A stretch of DNA of 55,690 nt from Akkermansiaceae bacterium (GTDB lineage Bacteria; Verrucomicrobiota; Verrucomicrobiia; Verrucomicrobiales; Akkermansiaceae), in contig CAISTY010000148.1 of NCBI GenBank assembly GCA_903888515.1, positions 1 to 55,690 of the forward strand, given 5' to 3'. The translations under genes were made by a program, and so were the position numbers. Under the pieces are notes generated by a model. The model ran no database searches. It was not told where the DNA came from and worked only from the letters and a program-made list of their open reading frames with translations. Position 1 is the first letter of the stretch. Every line of letters begins with the position of its first letter. This document shows positions 27,502 through 36,549 of this stretch, piece by piece.

Positions 27502-28461
27502 TCAAAGCACGCCGTTGGCGCAGTTGCATTCACCCTCGCCTCGCAGGGCGTGGATCAGGTTGGTGAGGGATTTCATCGCTTGGCGCGGCACGCTTTCGTA
27601 AGTGCGCGAGCCGATGTGCGGGGTGATCACGCAGTTGGGCGCGCTGAGCAACGGGTGATCGGCGGGCGGCGGCTCGATATCCAGCACATCCGCGCCATAG
27701 CCGCCGACCTTGCCGCTGGCGAGGGCCTCCGCCATGTCGGCGGATTCGACGATTTCGCCGCGGGCGCAGTTGATGATGATCACGCCGTCTTTCATGGAGG
27801 CGATTTGCTCGCGGCGGATCATGCCGCGGGTTTCATCGGATAGATTGCAATGGAGTGAGACCACATCCGCCTGGGTGAGCACGTCGTCCATCGTGGTACA
27901 GTGGGTGATCTGGTGTTGGGCGGCGAAGGCCTCGTCCCAGAACGGGTCGCAGGCGATGACCTCCATGTCGAAGGCGCGGGCGCGAATCGCCACTTCCCTG
28001 CCAATGCGGCCTAGTCCGATGATGCCGAGGGTTTTCCCGAAAATCTCGCGTCCGGTGAGCCGCAACCATTCGCCGTGGCGGGCGGCGGTGGCGGTGGTGA
28101 CGATGTGCTTGGTGATTCCTAACAAAAGAGCGAAGGCATGCTCGGCTACCGTCATGTGGTTCACACCGGGGGTCGAGAGCACCGGGATCTTGAGTGCCTT
28201 GGTGGCGGGGATGTCGATTTTGTCGAGGCCGACGCCGTATTTCGAGATGACCTTGAGGCGGGGCAGGGATTTTTCCAACACCGCGCGGGTGATGGCATCG
28301 TCGCCACACAGAAACGCGTCGAAATCTCCGGCGAGTGCGAGCATGCGGGTCGCGGGTAGCGGGCCGCGTTCGCGCACGATCTCCCAGCCTTGGGCGGCCA
28401 TCAGATCGTGGTGGGGACCGGGGGTGTCTTGGTAACTGCAAGTGGTAAGGAGAACGCGCAT
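27502..28461 (-). CDS. D-2-hydroxyacid dehydrogenase (phosphoglycerate dehydrogenase-like)
   Basis: The 319-residue enzyme has substrate-domain strands (LKVISKYGVGLDKIDI, TPGVNHMTVAEHAFALLL) and the NAD-binding GIIGLGRIGREVA followed by acidic D in VIACDPF. Catalytic residues are Arg in NCARGEIV, Glu in VLDIEPP and His in ITPHIGSRT. It lacks the ACT/ASB regulatory domains of long SerA, so a short 3-phosphoglycerate, erythronate or hydroxypyruvate-type substrate is possible. It converges on the nucleotidyltransferase gene with one base between stops and is divergent from the RAYT gene. Confidence 0.88.
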   Translation of the reverse strand: MRVLLTTCSYQDTPGPHHDLMAAQGWEIVRERGPLPATRMLALAGDFDAFLCGDDAITRAVLEKSLPRLKVISKYGVGLDKIDIPATKALKIPVLSTPGVNHMTVAEHAFALLLGITKHIVTTATAARHGEWLRLTGREIFGKTLGIIGLGRIGREVAIRARAFDMEVIACDPFWDEAFAAQHQITHCTTMDDVLTQADVVSLHCNLSDETRGMIRREQIASMKDGVIIINCARGEIVESADMAEALASGKVGGYGADVLDIEPPPADHPLLSAPNCVITPHIGSRTYESVPRQAMKSLTNLIHALRGEGECNCANGVL

Positions 28462-28530
28462 GGCTTGAACGGAACGGTGGAACGGTGCTGGACCGGCGCA
28501 ATTCCAACAGATGCAACGCCAGATGCAAGA

Positions 28531-28560
28531 CTCTATTTAAAGGAAACTCCTTTTATAGAG
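28531..28560. other. strong hairpin in the serA-like/RAYT divergent gap
   Basis: CTCTATTTAAAGGA and TCCTTTTATAGAG face each other across a 3-base loop (AAC). Twelve pairs form with a small internal bulge. It lies 41 bases upstream of the RAYT start and 70 bases upstream of the dehydrogenase start. It could be a transcript leader element, a transposon end structure recognised by the Y1 transposase, or a bidirectional terminator. The sequence alone does not decide. Confidence 0.55.
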
Positions 28561-28601
28561 AATGTTCTTGCGTGGGTGGTTTTTCTGGATAAGGTCGCGC
28601 C

Positions 28602-29690
28602 ATGCCGCACGCACGATTGATAGCGCCCTGGAAGGATTCGACGGAAAAGCCGGTGATGTACCATTGTGTGAGCCGGGTGGTGGAGAGGAGGTTTGCGTTT
28701 GGACAGGAAGAGAAGGAAAAGCTGCGGACGTTCATGCGGATGTATGAGAATTTTTCCGGGTGCCGGGTTCTGGCGTATTGTTTCATGTGCAACCATATTC
28801 ATTTGCTGCTGGAAGTGCCACCGCCGCCAACGGGCGGATTATCCGACGAGGCATTGCTGGATCGGTTGAGGTTTCTTTACAACGAAGCATACGTGGCGGA
28901 AGTGGCGCAGCGGTTGAAGAAGCATCGGCAGGCGGGTCACGAGGTGGCCGTGAGGGAAATTCACGAGGGTTACACTTACCGGATGCACAGTTTGAGCGAG
29001 TTCATGAAGGGCTTCATGCAACGCTTCACACAGTGGTTCAACCGCAGTCAGAAGCGCACCGGCGGGCTGTGGGAGGATGTGTTCAAGAGTGTGCTGGTGG
29101 AAGATGGCATCGCGGCGAAAACGATGGCGGCCTATATCGATTTGAATCCTGTTAGAGCCGGGATGGTGACGGACCCGGCGGAGTACCGCTGGAGCAGTTA
29201 TGGCGAGGCGATGGGCGGCGGGCCGCGGGGCGACGGCAAGAAGGCGCGGGCCGGGCTGGTGCGTGCGATCATGGCGCACAAGGGTTACGAGGCGGATGCG
29301 CGGCACTGGGCGGGCAGGGTGTCGAAGGAATACCGGATGATATTGCTGGAAGAGGGGGTGGAAAAGCTCGCGGAGGTTGTGAACGAGGGAGGCGAGCTTG
29401 AGGTGAAGGTGGTGCGCAAAGGGATGAAGAAACCGGTGGTGGATGCGGAGTTGGAGCGGCTGGAAAGGAGCCGGGATGTGGCGCTGGGGAAGATGTTGCG
29501 CTGCCGGGTGAGGTATTTCACGGATGGAGCGGTGATCGGGAGCCGGGGATATGTGGATGAAGTATTCCGATTGTGTCGGGATCGTTTTGGCAGGAAGCGC
29601 AAGGACGGCGCGCGGAAGTGGCGGGGCAGTGGCGCGGCGGCGGCGGGAACTCTCTGGAGTGTCAGGGATTTGCAGAAAGGTATTGGTTGA
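28602..29690 (+). CDS. REP-associated tyrosine transposase (RAYT, Y1 family)
   Basis: The 362-residue protein begins MPHARLIAPWKDSTEKPVMY and carries the HUH motif as His65-Ile-His67 in YCFMCNHIHLLLEVP. It then has the RAYT-typical FMKGFMQRFTQWFNRSQKRT, GGLWEDVFKSVLVED and AYIDLNPVRAGMV. The C-terminal about 130 residues form a basic helical extension. RAYTs are single-copy, domesticated relatives of IS200/IS605 transposases that process REP hairpins as single-stranded DNA. The GGA-loop hairpins elsewhere in this window are candidate substrates. No terminal IS structure is evident. Confidence 0.85.
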   Translation: MPHARLIAPWKDSTEKPVMYHCVSRVVERRFAFGQEEKEKLRTFMRMYENFSGCRVLAYCFMCNHIHLLLEVPPPPTGGLSDEALLDRLRFLYNEAYVAEVAQRLKKHRQAGHEVAVREIHEGYTYRMHSLSEFMKGFMQRFTQWFNRSQKRTGGLWEDVFKSVLVEDGIAAKTMAAYIDLNPVRAGMVTDPAEYRWSSYGEAMGGGPRGDGKKARAGLVRAIMAHKGYEADARHWAGRVSKEYRMILLEEGVEKLAEVVNEGGELEVKVVRKGMKKPVVDAELERLERSRDVALGKMLRCRVRYFTDGAVIGSRGYVDEVFRLCRDRFGRKRKDGARKWRGSGAAAAGTLWSVRDLQKGIG

Positions 29691-29850
29691 GATGGAGCCA
29701 GCGCCGCTGCCCGACAAGGAGCATGGCGGTTTGGGTTTGAGCGGGAAGCATACCCATCATTCAGGGTCTCGGGTTTTAGGCGATCAATGTTCGGATCCGC
29801 AACGCCACAGCATTGGGGAGTGGACGTGCGGGGTGTTGCGGCAGTAGGGT

Positions 29851-30849
29851 TTGCGTGTGCTTGACTGGTTGGGTGATGGATGTTTCCCGTTGTATCTCGC
29901 GCCGATGGCGGGAGTGACGGACGTGATATTCCGCCAGCTCTGCAAGGAGCTTGGGGCGGATGTGATGGTCACGGAGTTTGTCTCGGCGGAGGGCATTCTG
30001 CAGCGTGACGCGCGGACGAGGAAATACACCGAGTTTACCGACGAGCAACGACCGGTGGGCGTGCAATTGTTCGGTGCGGACGGCGGACGGATGGGCGAGG
30101 CGGCGAAGAAGATCATTGATTGGAAACGCCCGGATTTCATCGATATCAATTTGGGATGCCCGGTGAACAAGGTGGTGGCGAAAAACGGTGGATCCTCGTT
30201 GTTGAGAAATTGCGCGCTCGTCGCAGCCGTCGCGAGCGGAGTGGTTAGGGCGGTTGGCGGGCAGGTGCCGGTCACCGCGAAAATGCGCATCGGCTGGGAT
30301 GAAAAGACGGTCAATGCCGTGGAAGTGGCCAGGCTGTTAGAGGAGTGCGGCATTCAGGCCATCACCGTGCACGGGCGGGTGCGTTCGCAAGGGTATGGCG
30401 GCGTGGCGGATTGGCAGGTGATCGACGCGGTGGCGCGGGCGGTTTCCATCCCGGTCATTGGCAACGGCGACATCACCTGCGGCGCGGATGTGCTGCGCAG
30501 AAAGCATGACAGCGCGGTGGCAGGCGTGATGATAGGTCGTGCGGCGATGCACCATCCATGGGTGTTTCGGGAGGCGAAACATTTTCTCGCCACCGGGACG
30601 GAGGCACCCGGGATCGGGCTGGATGAGCGCTGGGAACTGATCATCCGCCATTGCCGCATGGCTGTTGGCAGCGGGCGTTATGGCGACGAAAAACAAACGC
30701 TGACCGCGATGCGTTCGCGCTTGATGGCCTATTGCAAGGGGTTTCCCGGAGCGAAAGGACTGCGGCAGAGCCTCTGCCATGTCGCTGCGGTGAGCGAGGT
30801 GGAGGAACTAGCAGCGCGGCATAACGCAGGATTTCCGGATTTTATTTGA
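29851..30849 (+). CDS. tRNA-dihydrouridine synthase (DusB-like)
   Basis: The 332-residue flavoprotein reduces uridines in tRNA D-loops. Visible are LYLAPMAGVTDVIFRQLCKE, GVQLFGADG, FIDINLGCPVNKVV with the catalytic Cys in LGCPV, KMRIGWD, ITVHGRVRSQGYGG and IPVIGNGDI. The end of the catalytic domain carries GVMIGRAAMHHPWVF. A helical C-terminal RNA-binding domain follows. The start is TTG 29851, and GTG 29857 is also possible. It is close to DusB in length and motif set, but I do not assign the paralogue firmly. Confidence 0.92.
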   Translation: MRVLDWLGDGCFPLYLAPMAGVTDVIFRQLCKELGADVMVTEFVSAEGILQRDARTRKYTEFTDEQRPVGVQLFGADGGRMGEAAKKIIDWKRPDFIDINLGCPVNKVVAKNGGSSLLRNCALVAAVASGVVRAVGGQVPVTAKMRIGWDEKTVNAVEVARLLEECGIQAITVHGRVRSQGYGGVADWQVIDAVARAVSIPVIGNGDITCGADVLRRKHDSAVAGVMIGRAAMHHPWVFREAKHFLATGTEAPGIGLDERWELIIRHCRMAVGSGRYGDEKQTLTAMRSRLMAYCKGFPGAKGLRQSLCHVAAVSEVEELAARHNAGFPDFI

Positions 30850-30889
30850 TAGCTCTTGTCGCTGCCATGCGTAGAATCAGATCATTCCC

Positions 30890-32311
30890 ATGCACCCCAT
30901 GCACCCCATGAAACCATTACGCTCCTTTATTTTTTGGGCTACCGCCTGCGGTGTTGCGGTTGCGGCGAACCCATCGACCGATCTTTTCAACGGTGAAAAC
31001 CTTGATGGATGGGTCCAGCGCGGAGGCAAGGCGAAGTACGCGATTGAAGACGGATGCATCGTAGGGACCTCCACGCTCAACACCGGAAACTCCTTCCTGT
31101 GCACTTCCCGCGACTACGGTGATTTCATTTTGGAATATGAATTCAAAGTGGATCCCAAGTTGAATTCCGGGGTACAGATCCGCAGCCAGTGTTTCGACCA
31201 GCCGACGGAAATCGAGTGGCAGGGCAAGAAGATCAAGGTTCCCGCCGGACGGGTTCACGGCTATCAGATAGAAATTGATCCCGAACCGGCCAACGACCGC
31301 TGGTGGAGTGCCGGGATTTATGAAGAGGGTGCGCGCGGGTGGCTGTATCCGGGGCTGTTAGGCGGCGATGGCAAGCTCTTTACCGAGCAAGGACGGAAGA
31401 TATTCAAGCAGGGAGATTGGAACCATATCCGGGTGGAAGCCAGCGGGGATTCGATCAAGACCACGCTGAACGGCACCCCGTGCGCGTCTATCAAGGACGC
31501 CCGGGTGGGTGCGGGATTCATTGGTTTGCAGGTTCACGGCATCGGCAATGACAAAGCCAAGGACGGCACCCAGGTTCGCTGGCGCAAGCTGCGGATCCAG
31601 GAAACTTCCGCTGCGGCAGCAGGCGGGACGGACGTTTCCAACACCCTGAGCGCGGCGGAAAAGGCTGCGGGTTGGCGTTTGTTATGGGACGGCAAGACCA
31701 CCGACGGCTGGCGCAGTGCCCGCGGGCCGGCATTTCCCAAGGGTGGCTGGACGATCAGCGAGGGCGAATTGATCGTCAATGAAACCGGCGGCAAGGAAGC
31801 CGCAGCCGGCGGCGATATCATCACCCGCGAAAAATTCGCCGACTTCGAGCTGCAGATGGATTTCAAGATCACTCCTGGTGCTAACAGCGGCATCAAGATT
31901 CTCGTCGATACGGAAATCAACAAGGGTGCGGGTTCCTCGATCGGGCCGGAATTCCAGATCCTCGATGACGCGCGCCACCCCGATGCCAAACTCGGCCGCG
32001 ATGGCAACCGGACACTCGGCTCGCTCTACGACCTGATCCCCGCCCCTGCCGACAAGAAAGTGAATCCTGTCGGTGAGTGGAACCGCGCCGAGATCATTTC
32101 CAAGGGAAAACAGGTCGAGTTCCGTCTCAACGGCGTGAAGACCGTCGGGTTCGAGCGTGGGTCGAAAGCTTGGCGCGACACGGTGGCCACCAGCAAATTC
32201 AAGACCTGGCCGGGTTTTGGAGAACTGCCGGAAGGGCATATTCTGTTACAGGATCACGGCAACAAGGTGTTTTTCCGCAACATCAAGATCCGCGTGCTTG
32301 CCGCCCGATAG
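30890..32311 (+). CDS. secreted double DUF1080 (3-keto-disaccharide hydrolase-type) protein
   Basis: The 473-residue protein has a signal peptide (LRSFIFWATACGVAVAAN) and two DUF1080 domains in tandem. The first (about 25-235) reads STDLFNGENLDGWVQRG...NSGVQIRSQCF...GYQIEID. The second (about 255-473) reads WRLLWDGKTTDGWRSA...NSGIKILVD...GPEFQILDD. These jelly-roll domains occur in hydrolases acting on 3-keto-glycosides. The start shows a perfect 9-base tandem repeat giving three in-frame ATG codons (30890, 30899, 30908). The last gives the most normal signal peptide. Confidence 0.88.
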   Translation: MHPMHPMKPLRSFIFWATACGVAVAANPSTDLFNGENLDGWVQRGGKAKYAIEDGCIVGTSTLNTGNSFLCTSRDYGDFILEYEFKVDPKLNSGVQIRSQCFDQPTEIEWQGKKIKVPAGRVHGYQIEIDPEPANDRWWSAGIYEEGARGWLYPGLLGGDGKLFTEQGRKIFKQGDWNHIRVEASGDSIKTTLNGTPCASIKDARVGAGFIGLQVHGIGNDKAKDGTQVRWRKLRIQETSAAAAGGTDVSNTLSAAEKAAGWRLLWDGKTTDGWRSARGPAFPKGGWTISEGELIVNETGGKEAAAGGDIITREKFADFELQMDFKITPGANSGIKILVDTEINKGAGSSIGPEFQILDDARHPDAKLGRDGNRTLGSLYDLIPAPADKKVNPVGEWNRAEIISKGKQVEFRLNGVKTVGFERGSKAWRDTVATSKFKTWPGFGELPEGHILLQDHGNKVFFRNIKIRVLAAR

Positions 32312-32316
32312 ACGGC

Positions 32317-32838
32317 TCACTGCATGATCTTGAGATCCCTTTGCGCGCCGTCCGCGCCTTGCTGGGCGAGCAATTTGAAAACCGCCTCGGGCACATAGCG
32401 GCGGACCGTTTCTTCCCATCCCCTGGGACCGATGAGGCTCTTGATCATGTTAGATGAAACCTCGGCGATGTCGCGTGGCGGCATCAGGAACACGGTGTTG
32501 ATTTCAGGGGCCATGTCGGCGTTGATATGGCGCATGACCCGCTCGTATTCGTAATCATGCGCCGAGCGGATGCCGCGCAGCACGTATTTCGCGTCCTTTT
32601 TCTTGGCGTAATCCACCAGGTAGCGATTGTCGAAACGGGTAATGACCAGATTATCGCAGGCCACTGTGGAGGCTCGCAACAAGTCCAGACGTTCTTCGAC
32701 AGTGAATGAATAATGCTTCGAGGGATTGTCGCCGATGGCCACAATCAGACGGTCGAACATTTCCAACCCCTGCTCGATCATCCACAGGTGACCGTTGGTG
32801 GGTGGGTCGAAGGAACCAGCGTAAACCGCAGTGCGCAT
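32317..32838 (-). CDS. coaD: pantetheine-phosphate adenylyltransferase
   Basis: The 173-residue enzyme catalyses the fourth step of coenzyme A synthesis. Start ATG 32838 gives [20 protein letters not shown], with the T/H-x-G-H nucleotidyl-transfer motif as [35 protein letters not shown] and the second nucleotide motif [10 protein letters not shown] follow. Length and motif spacing are normal for CoaD. An ATG six codons upstream (32856) is possible. The 3' ends of coaD and the DUF1080 gene are 5 bases apart. Confidence 0.95.
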   Translation of the reverse strand: MRTAVYAGSFDPPTNGHLWMIEQGLEMFDRLIVAIGDNPSKHYSFTVEERLDLLRASTVACDNLVITRFDNRYLVDYAKKKDAKYVLRGIRSAHDYEYERVMRHINADMAPEINTVFLMPPRDIAEVSSNMIKSLIGPRGWEETVRRYVPEAVFKLLAQQGADGAQRDLKIMQ

Positions 32839-32963
32839 GGCCGGAACATAAGCCATGTCACGGCGGACTGAAACCGCAAATTGATTGCCGGGTAAAACAA
32901 TCCGTCGATTTTCCAAGCGGATTTTGACACTGTGATGGAGAAATGCTAAAAGAACGGTGTGTG

Positions 32964-33040
32964 GCGCCTGTAGCTCAGTTGGATAGAGCACCCGCCTTCT
33001 AAGCGGGACGTCACTGGTTCGAATCCAGTCAGGCGTGCCA
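32964..33040 (+). tRNA. tRNA-Arg(UCU)
   Basis: A full cloverleaf. The acceptor is GCGCCTG / CAGGCGT with one G-T pair, the D-arm is GTAGCTCAGTTGGATAGAGC, the anticodon stem CCCGC/GCGGG flanks the loop CTTCTAA (anticodon TCT), and the T-arm is CTGG-TTCGAAT-CCAG. Discriminator G and an encoded CCA follow. It reads the rare AGA codon, which in this window appears mostly inside the word GTTAGA. Confidence 0.97.
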
Positions 33041-33110
33041 AACGCAGGGTATTACTGAAAGGACGTGTCCTCGGGCAGCGTAGAGTACCATGTTCCAACC
33101 TATTTCCATC

Positions 33111-34043
33111 ATGAAGCCTGTGCTGCTGCTGTTCCTTGCCTTGATGCCCGCCGAATGGTCCTGTTCACAAGCCACGGCGGCTGCTCCCGTCGCCGTTGCA
33201 TCCAATCCCGGGCATGCGTTTGCCTGTGCCGATTACACCCAGGGCAAGGTTTTCATCGTCTCCAAGGAGGGCAAAGTCGAATGGGAGTATCCGGCACCGC
33301 ACTGCAATGACCTTTCGGTTTTGCCTAACGGAAATCTCCTTTTCAATACCGGGCATGGCGTCAAGGAGGTCACGCGGGCCAAAGAGGTGGTCTTCGATTA
33401 CCAATCCAAAAGCGAAATTTATGCCTGTCAGAGACTGCCGGACGGCAATACCTTCGTCGGTGAATGCAATGCCGGTCGTCTTCTCACGGTGAACCCGCAG
33501 GGCGGGATCGTGCGCGAGGTGCGGTTGTTGCCAGAGGGCAAGGACGGCGGCCACGCCTACATGCGGAACGCAAGATTGTTAGACAACGGCCATTTTCTCG
33601 TCGCCCATTACGGTGACCGGGTGGTGAAGGAATACGATGCCGCAGGCAAGGTTCTGCGCGAAATCCCCGCGCCGGGCGGACCGCACAGCATCATCCGCCT
33701 TCCTAACGGAAATACCGTGATCTCCTGTGGCGACAACAAGGGAGCCGCGCATGTCTTCGAGGTGGATCCGCAGGGCAAAACGATCTGGCAGGTGCAGGGC
33801 GATGAAGTGCCCGGCAACAGTTTTAAATTCATCGCCGGCATCCAGCGGCTCGCCAATGGCAACACGTTGATCTGCAATTGGCTTGGTCACGGCCAGTTCG
33901 GCAAATCGCCGCACTTGGTCGAGGTCACGCCGGACAAGCGCGCGGTCTGGAGTTTCGCCGACCATCAGGCGATGCGCACGATTTCCAATGCCGTGCTGCT
34001 CGATGAACCGCAGGCAGCCCCGGCTCCGCGCAAGAGCCGATAA
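33111..34043 (+). CDS. secreted beta-propeller protein
   Basis: From ATG 33111 the product has a signal peptide (MKPVLLLFLALMPAEWSCSQ). Repeated blades of the form (R)LPNGNTL/F...(E)-x-D-x-x-G-K follow, for example SVLPNGNLLFNTGHG, RLPDGNTFVGECN, RLLDNGHFLVAHYG, RLPNGNTVISCGD and RLANGNTLICNW. Five to six blades are visible, typical of NHL/PQQ-like propellers in arylsulfotransferase-like or lactonase-like exported proteins. Catalytic residues are not identifiable. It stands just before the convergent sugar-catabolism genes and may share their niche. Confidence 0.75.
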   Translation: MKPVLLLFLALMPAEWSCSQATAAAPVAVASNPGHAFACADYTQGKVFIVSKEGKVEWEYPAPHCNDLSVLPNGNLLFNTGHGVKEVTRAKEVVFDYQSKSEIYACQRLPDGNTFVGECNAGRLLTVNPQGGIVREVRLLPEGKDGGHAYMRNARLLDNGHFLVAHYGDRVVKEYDAAGKVLREIPAPGGPHSIIRLPNGNTVISCGDNKGAAHVFEVDPQGKTIWQVQGDEVPGNSFKFIAGIQRLANGNTLICNWLGHGQFGKSPHLVEVTPDKRAVWSFADHQAMRTISNAVLLDEPQAAPAPRKSR

Positions 34044-34046
34044 CAC

Positions 34047-35090
34047 CTAACAGGCATGGAACGCCGCTAGTGCGCGGGCCATGGCATGGATGTTGGCGGC
34101 GGGCATGCCGGGGCTGACGCCGCCGCCCAAGGAAAGGATCATCGGATGGCCGGCGGCCTTGCGCAGGACATCCAGCGTGGCTTGTTCCACATGCTCCGGG
34201 GTGCCGCGCACACCCATTTCCAGCGGTGACACATTGCCCATCAGCGTCATGCGTCCGCCGAGGCGCGCAGCGGCATTGGCGATGTCGGTCTGTTTGCCCC
34301 AATTGAGCACGTCAAAGCCGGTATCCGGCAGGCGTTCGAGACACGCCTCGATGCCGGCATCATTGTGATAGACCTTCACCCAGTCATTGGGGAAGGCGTC
34401 GCAGATGCGCTTGAGGAAGGGATGGGCGAATTGCTCGTAGTCATCGGGACCTATCATGCCCACGATATCGTCGAGCACCAGGATTCCCTCCACACACCCG
34501 CCGATGGCGGCGGCCTGGGCCTTGAGCCAGTCGATGGTGAGCGTGGTGCACAGGTCGATGAGTTGGAGCGCGCGTTCCGGTTCATCGATCAAGTCCATCA
34601 TGAACTGTGTGACACCGCGGAAAAACGAGGCGGTGCAGAGCGGTCCGCGAGCGGCTACTACAGGCATCGTATATCCGGCGTCGAAGATGCGTTGTTTCAT
34701 GGTCGCGTAGCGATGCAGGATCAACGGGCAGAAGCCGTCGCGGGTGGGGTCGGGCGCGGCGAGTTGGTTGAGGTCATCGAGGTGGAAGGGCACGCGTTCC
34801 TCGCCGGGTGTCTGGTGGGGCCAGAAGCGCACGCGCACGCCCAGGGTGGAAGGCTCCGCCGCCATGCCGATTTCCGCCCACCACGATGGCAGGAAGATCA
34901 CCTCTGGAAAATCCTCGATCACCCTGCGATGGGCGTTGAACCACACTTCGGAATCAAAGTAGTAATCGGCATGCGTGATGCCGAGATGGCCGGGCAGCCA
35001 CGGACTGTCCACGATCAGTGCTAACGGAATGCCGGCACCGGGCTGGCGCTTGGCCGCTGCCTTGAATTGTTGCCACTGGGTCGGAAGCAT
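34047..35090 (-). CDS. uroporphyrinogen decarboxylase-like methyltransferase-fold protein
   Basis: The 347-residue protein is of the URO-D superfamily (MLPTQWQQFKAAAKRQPG start at 35090). Visible are PWLPGHLGITHADYYFDSEV, PLCTASFFRGVTQFMMDLID, VLDDIVGMIGPDDYEQFAHP, KVYHNDAGIEA, VLNWGKQTDIANAAARLGGR and LSLGGGVSPGMPAANI. Non-heme members such as MtaA/CmuA move methyl groups between corrinoid proteins and acceptors. In Verrucomicrobiota and Planctomycetota these genes recur beside Gfo/Idh genes with unknown substrate. It is 31 bases downstream of the Gfo/Idh stop and probably the last gene of that operon. A longer frame reaches 35174 through a G-rich tract and is unlikely. Confidence 0.82.
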   Translation of the reverse strand: MLPTQWQQFKAAAKRQPGAGIPLALIVDSPWLPGHLGITHADYYFDSEVWFNAHRRVIEDFPEVIFLPSWWAEIGMAAEPSTLGVRVRFWPHQTPGEERVPFHLDDLNQLAAPDPTRDGFCPLILHRYATMKQRIFDAGYTMPVVAARGPLCTASFFRGVTQFMMDLIDEPERALQLIDLCTTLTIDWLKAQAAAIGGCVEGILVLDDIVGMIGPDDYEQFAHPFLKRICDAFPNDWVKVYHNDAGIEACLERLPDTGFDVLNWGKQTDIANAAARLGGRMTLMGNVSPLEMGVRGTPEHVEQATLDVLRKAAGHPMILSLGGGVSPGMPAANIHAMARALAAFHAC

Positions 35091-35121
35091 GGCGGACGGG
35101 GGAGGGGGGGGGGAATATTTG

Positions 35122-36549
35122 TCAGATAGCCACGGACTGGGTGAAGCCGGCATTTTTGGCGGCGCTGAAGGCACCGAAGGGTGCGCGTTCGGGACGCTTC
35201 AGCATTTTGTTGGCACCGGCGTCGTCGAAGCGTTCGTTTTCCGGATCCCACTTCAAGGGGCGGCCCAGATGCATGCCGATGGATGCCATCAAGCAGACAC
35301 TGCACGTGCGATGGGCGGCTTCGCCGGAAGTGACGGCCGGCTTGCGATCGCGCACGGCCTCCAGCCAATCGAGGTGATGGTCCCACTTGGGACTCTTGTG
35401 CAGTTGGATTTTGTGATCTGCCAGATCGGCATGCGCGAGGTTGGGATCGCTGCTATTGAAGGCCTTGCTGGCCTTTTGGTTAGCCGGCGGATCGCTGGCG
35501 GTGGCCGCCACGCCGCCGCGGCTGACCCAAATCCAGCCGTTTTCGCCTTCGAAAAGGACGCCGTTAGGGAGTTCATCCGAGATGGTCATGACCGCGCCAT
35601 TGGCATAATGGAGCACAACCTGATATTTCCCATGCACGTCCCAAAAGCTGGATTTGTCCGGGAAGGTTGCCTTGGCCTCCACGCTGACGGGGCCGGAATG
35701 TTCGGTGTCCATCGCCCAATGGGCGATATCGATGTGATGCGAACCCCAACCGGTGATCATGCCGGCGCCGAACTGTTCGAGGCGCAGCCACCCGGGACGG
35801 CTGAAGTCCTGTTGGGGATGGCAGCGGTCCTGTGTGTAATACACCAGTGGGGTGGAACCGAGCCACGAGTCGTAATCAAAGGACGCGGGCACCGGCATCT
35901 CCTTGGGATTGCCGCCTGCCGGATCGATGGGCAGGCCGATTTTGATAGAGCGGATTTTGCCGATGGCGCCGTTGCGGACGAGTTGGCAGGCGCGGACGAA
36001 CTGCGCGGTGGATCGTTGCTGCGAACCGATTTGAAACACGGTTTTTTTCGCTTTCAACACATCGCTGACCAAGCGCCCTTCGCTGATTGTCAGACTCAAG
36101 GGTTTTTGCACATAGACATCCTTGCCCGCAAGCGCCGCCTCCAGTATCAACTGCGCGTGCCAGTGATCCGGGGTGCTGATCATCACCGCATCCACTTCCT
36201 TGTTGGAAATGATTTCCCGATAGTCCTGATGCGCCTTGACGTTGACGGTTTGCTGGATTGACCGCGCATAATGTTGTTCCACGCGGGCCTTCGCCTTGTC
36301 CGCGCGCTTCATGTCATAATCGGCGACGGCCACGATGCGCGCCAGATTCGGATGGTTGAGCACCCCCGGCATGTCCATTTCAAAACCGATGCGGCCGCAA
36401 CCGATCTGCGCGATCTGGATGATTTTGTTAGGGGCGTTCTGCCCCAGCACCGAGGACGGCACGATGGTGGGCAGGAAAATGGCGCCGGAGGCTCCGGCGG
36501 TGGTGGTTTTCAGGAACTGGCGGCGGGATAATCGCGTGCGCGGGTTCAT
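35122..36549 (-). CDS. Gfo/Idh/MocA oxidoreductase with Tat signal
   Basis: The 475-residue protein begins with the twin-arginine leader MNPRTRLSRRQFLKTTTAGA, so it should be exported folded with its cofactor. The Rossmann domain has IAQIGCGRIGFE, and the family lysine occurs as KDVYVQKPLSL (E-K-P variant with Q-K-P). The C-terminal part includes WGSHHIDIAHWAMDTEHSGP and the long insertion typical of the 450-residue Planctomycetota/Verrucomicrobiota group. It likely oxidises or epimerises a sugar derivative using tightly bound NAD(P). Its start overlaps the stop of the DUF6807-ThuA gene by 4 bases. Confidence 0.88.
   Translation of the reverse strand: MNPRTRLSRRQFLKTTTAGASGAIFLPTIVPSSVLGQNAPNKIIQIAQIGCGRIGFEMDMPGVLNHPNLARIVAVADYDMKRADKAKARVEQHYARSIQQTVNVKAHQDYREIISNKEVDAVMISTPDHWHAQLILEAALAGKDVYVQKPLSLTISEGRLVSDVLKAKKTVFQIGSQQRSTAQFVRACQLVRNGAIGKIRSIKIGLPIDPAGGNPKEMPVPASFDYDSWLGSTPLVYYTQDRCHPQQDFSRPGWLRLEQFGAGMITGWGSHHIDIAHWAMDTEHSGPVSVEAKATFPDKSSFWDVHGKYQVVLHYANGAVMTISDELPNGVLFEGENGWIWVSRGGVAATASDPPANQKASKAFNSSDPNLAHADLADHKIQLHKSPKWDHHLDWLEAVRDRKPAVTSGEAAHRTCSVCLMASIGMHLGRPLKWDPENERFDDAGANKMLKRPERAPFGAFSAAKNAGFTQSVAI

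Noticed and set aside
34975..36261. Long plus-strand frame (428 codons) opposite the Gfo/Idh gene
   Set aside because: It mirrors the codon-position bias of the minus-strand oxidoreductase, and no recognisable family is present.
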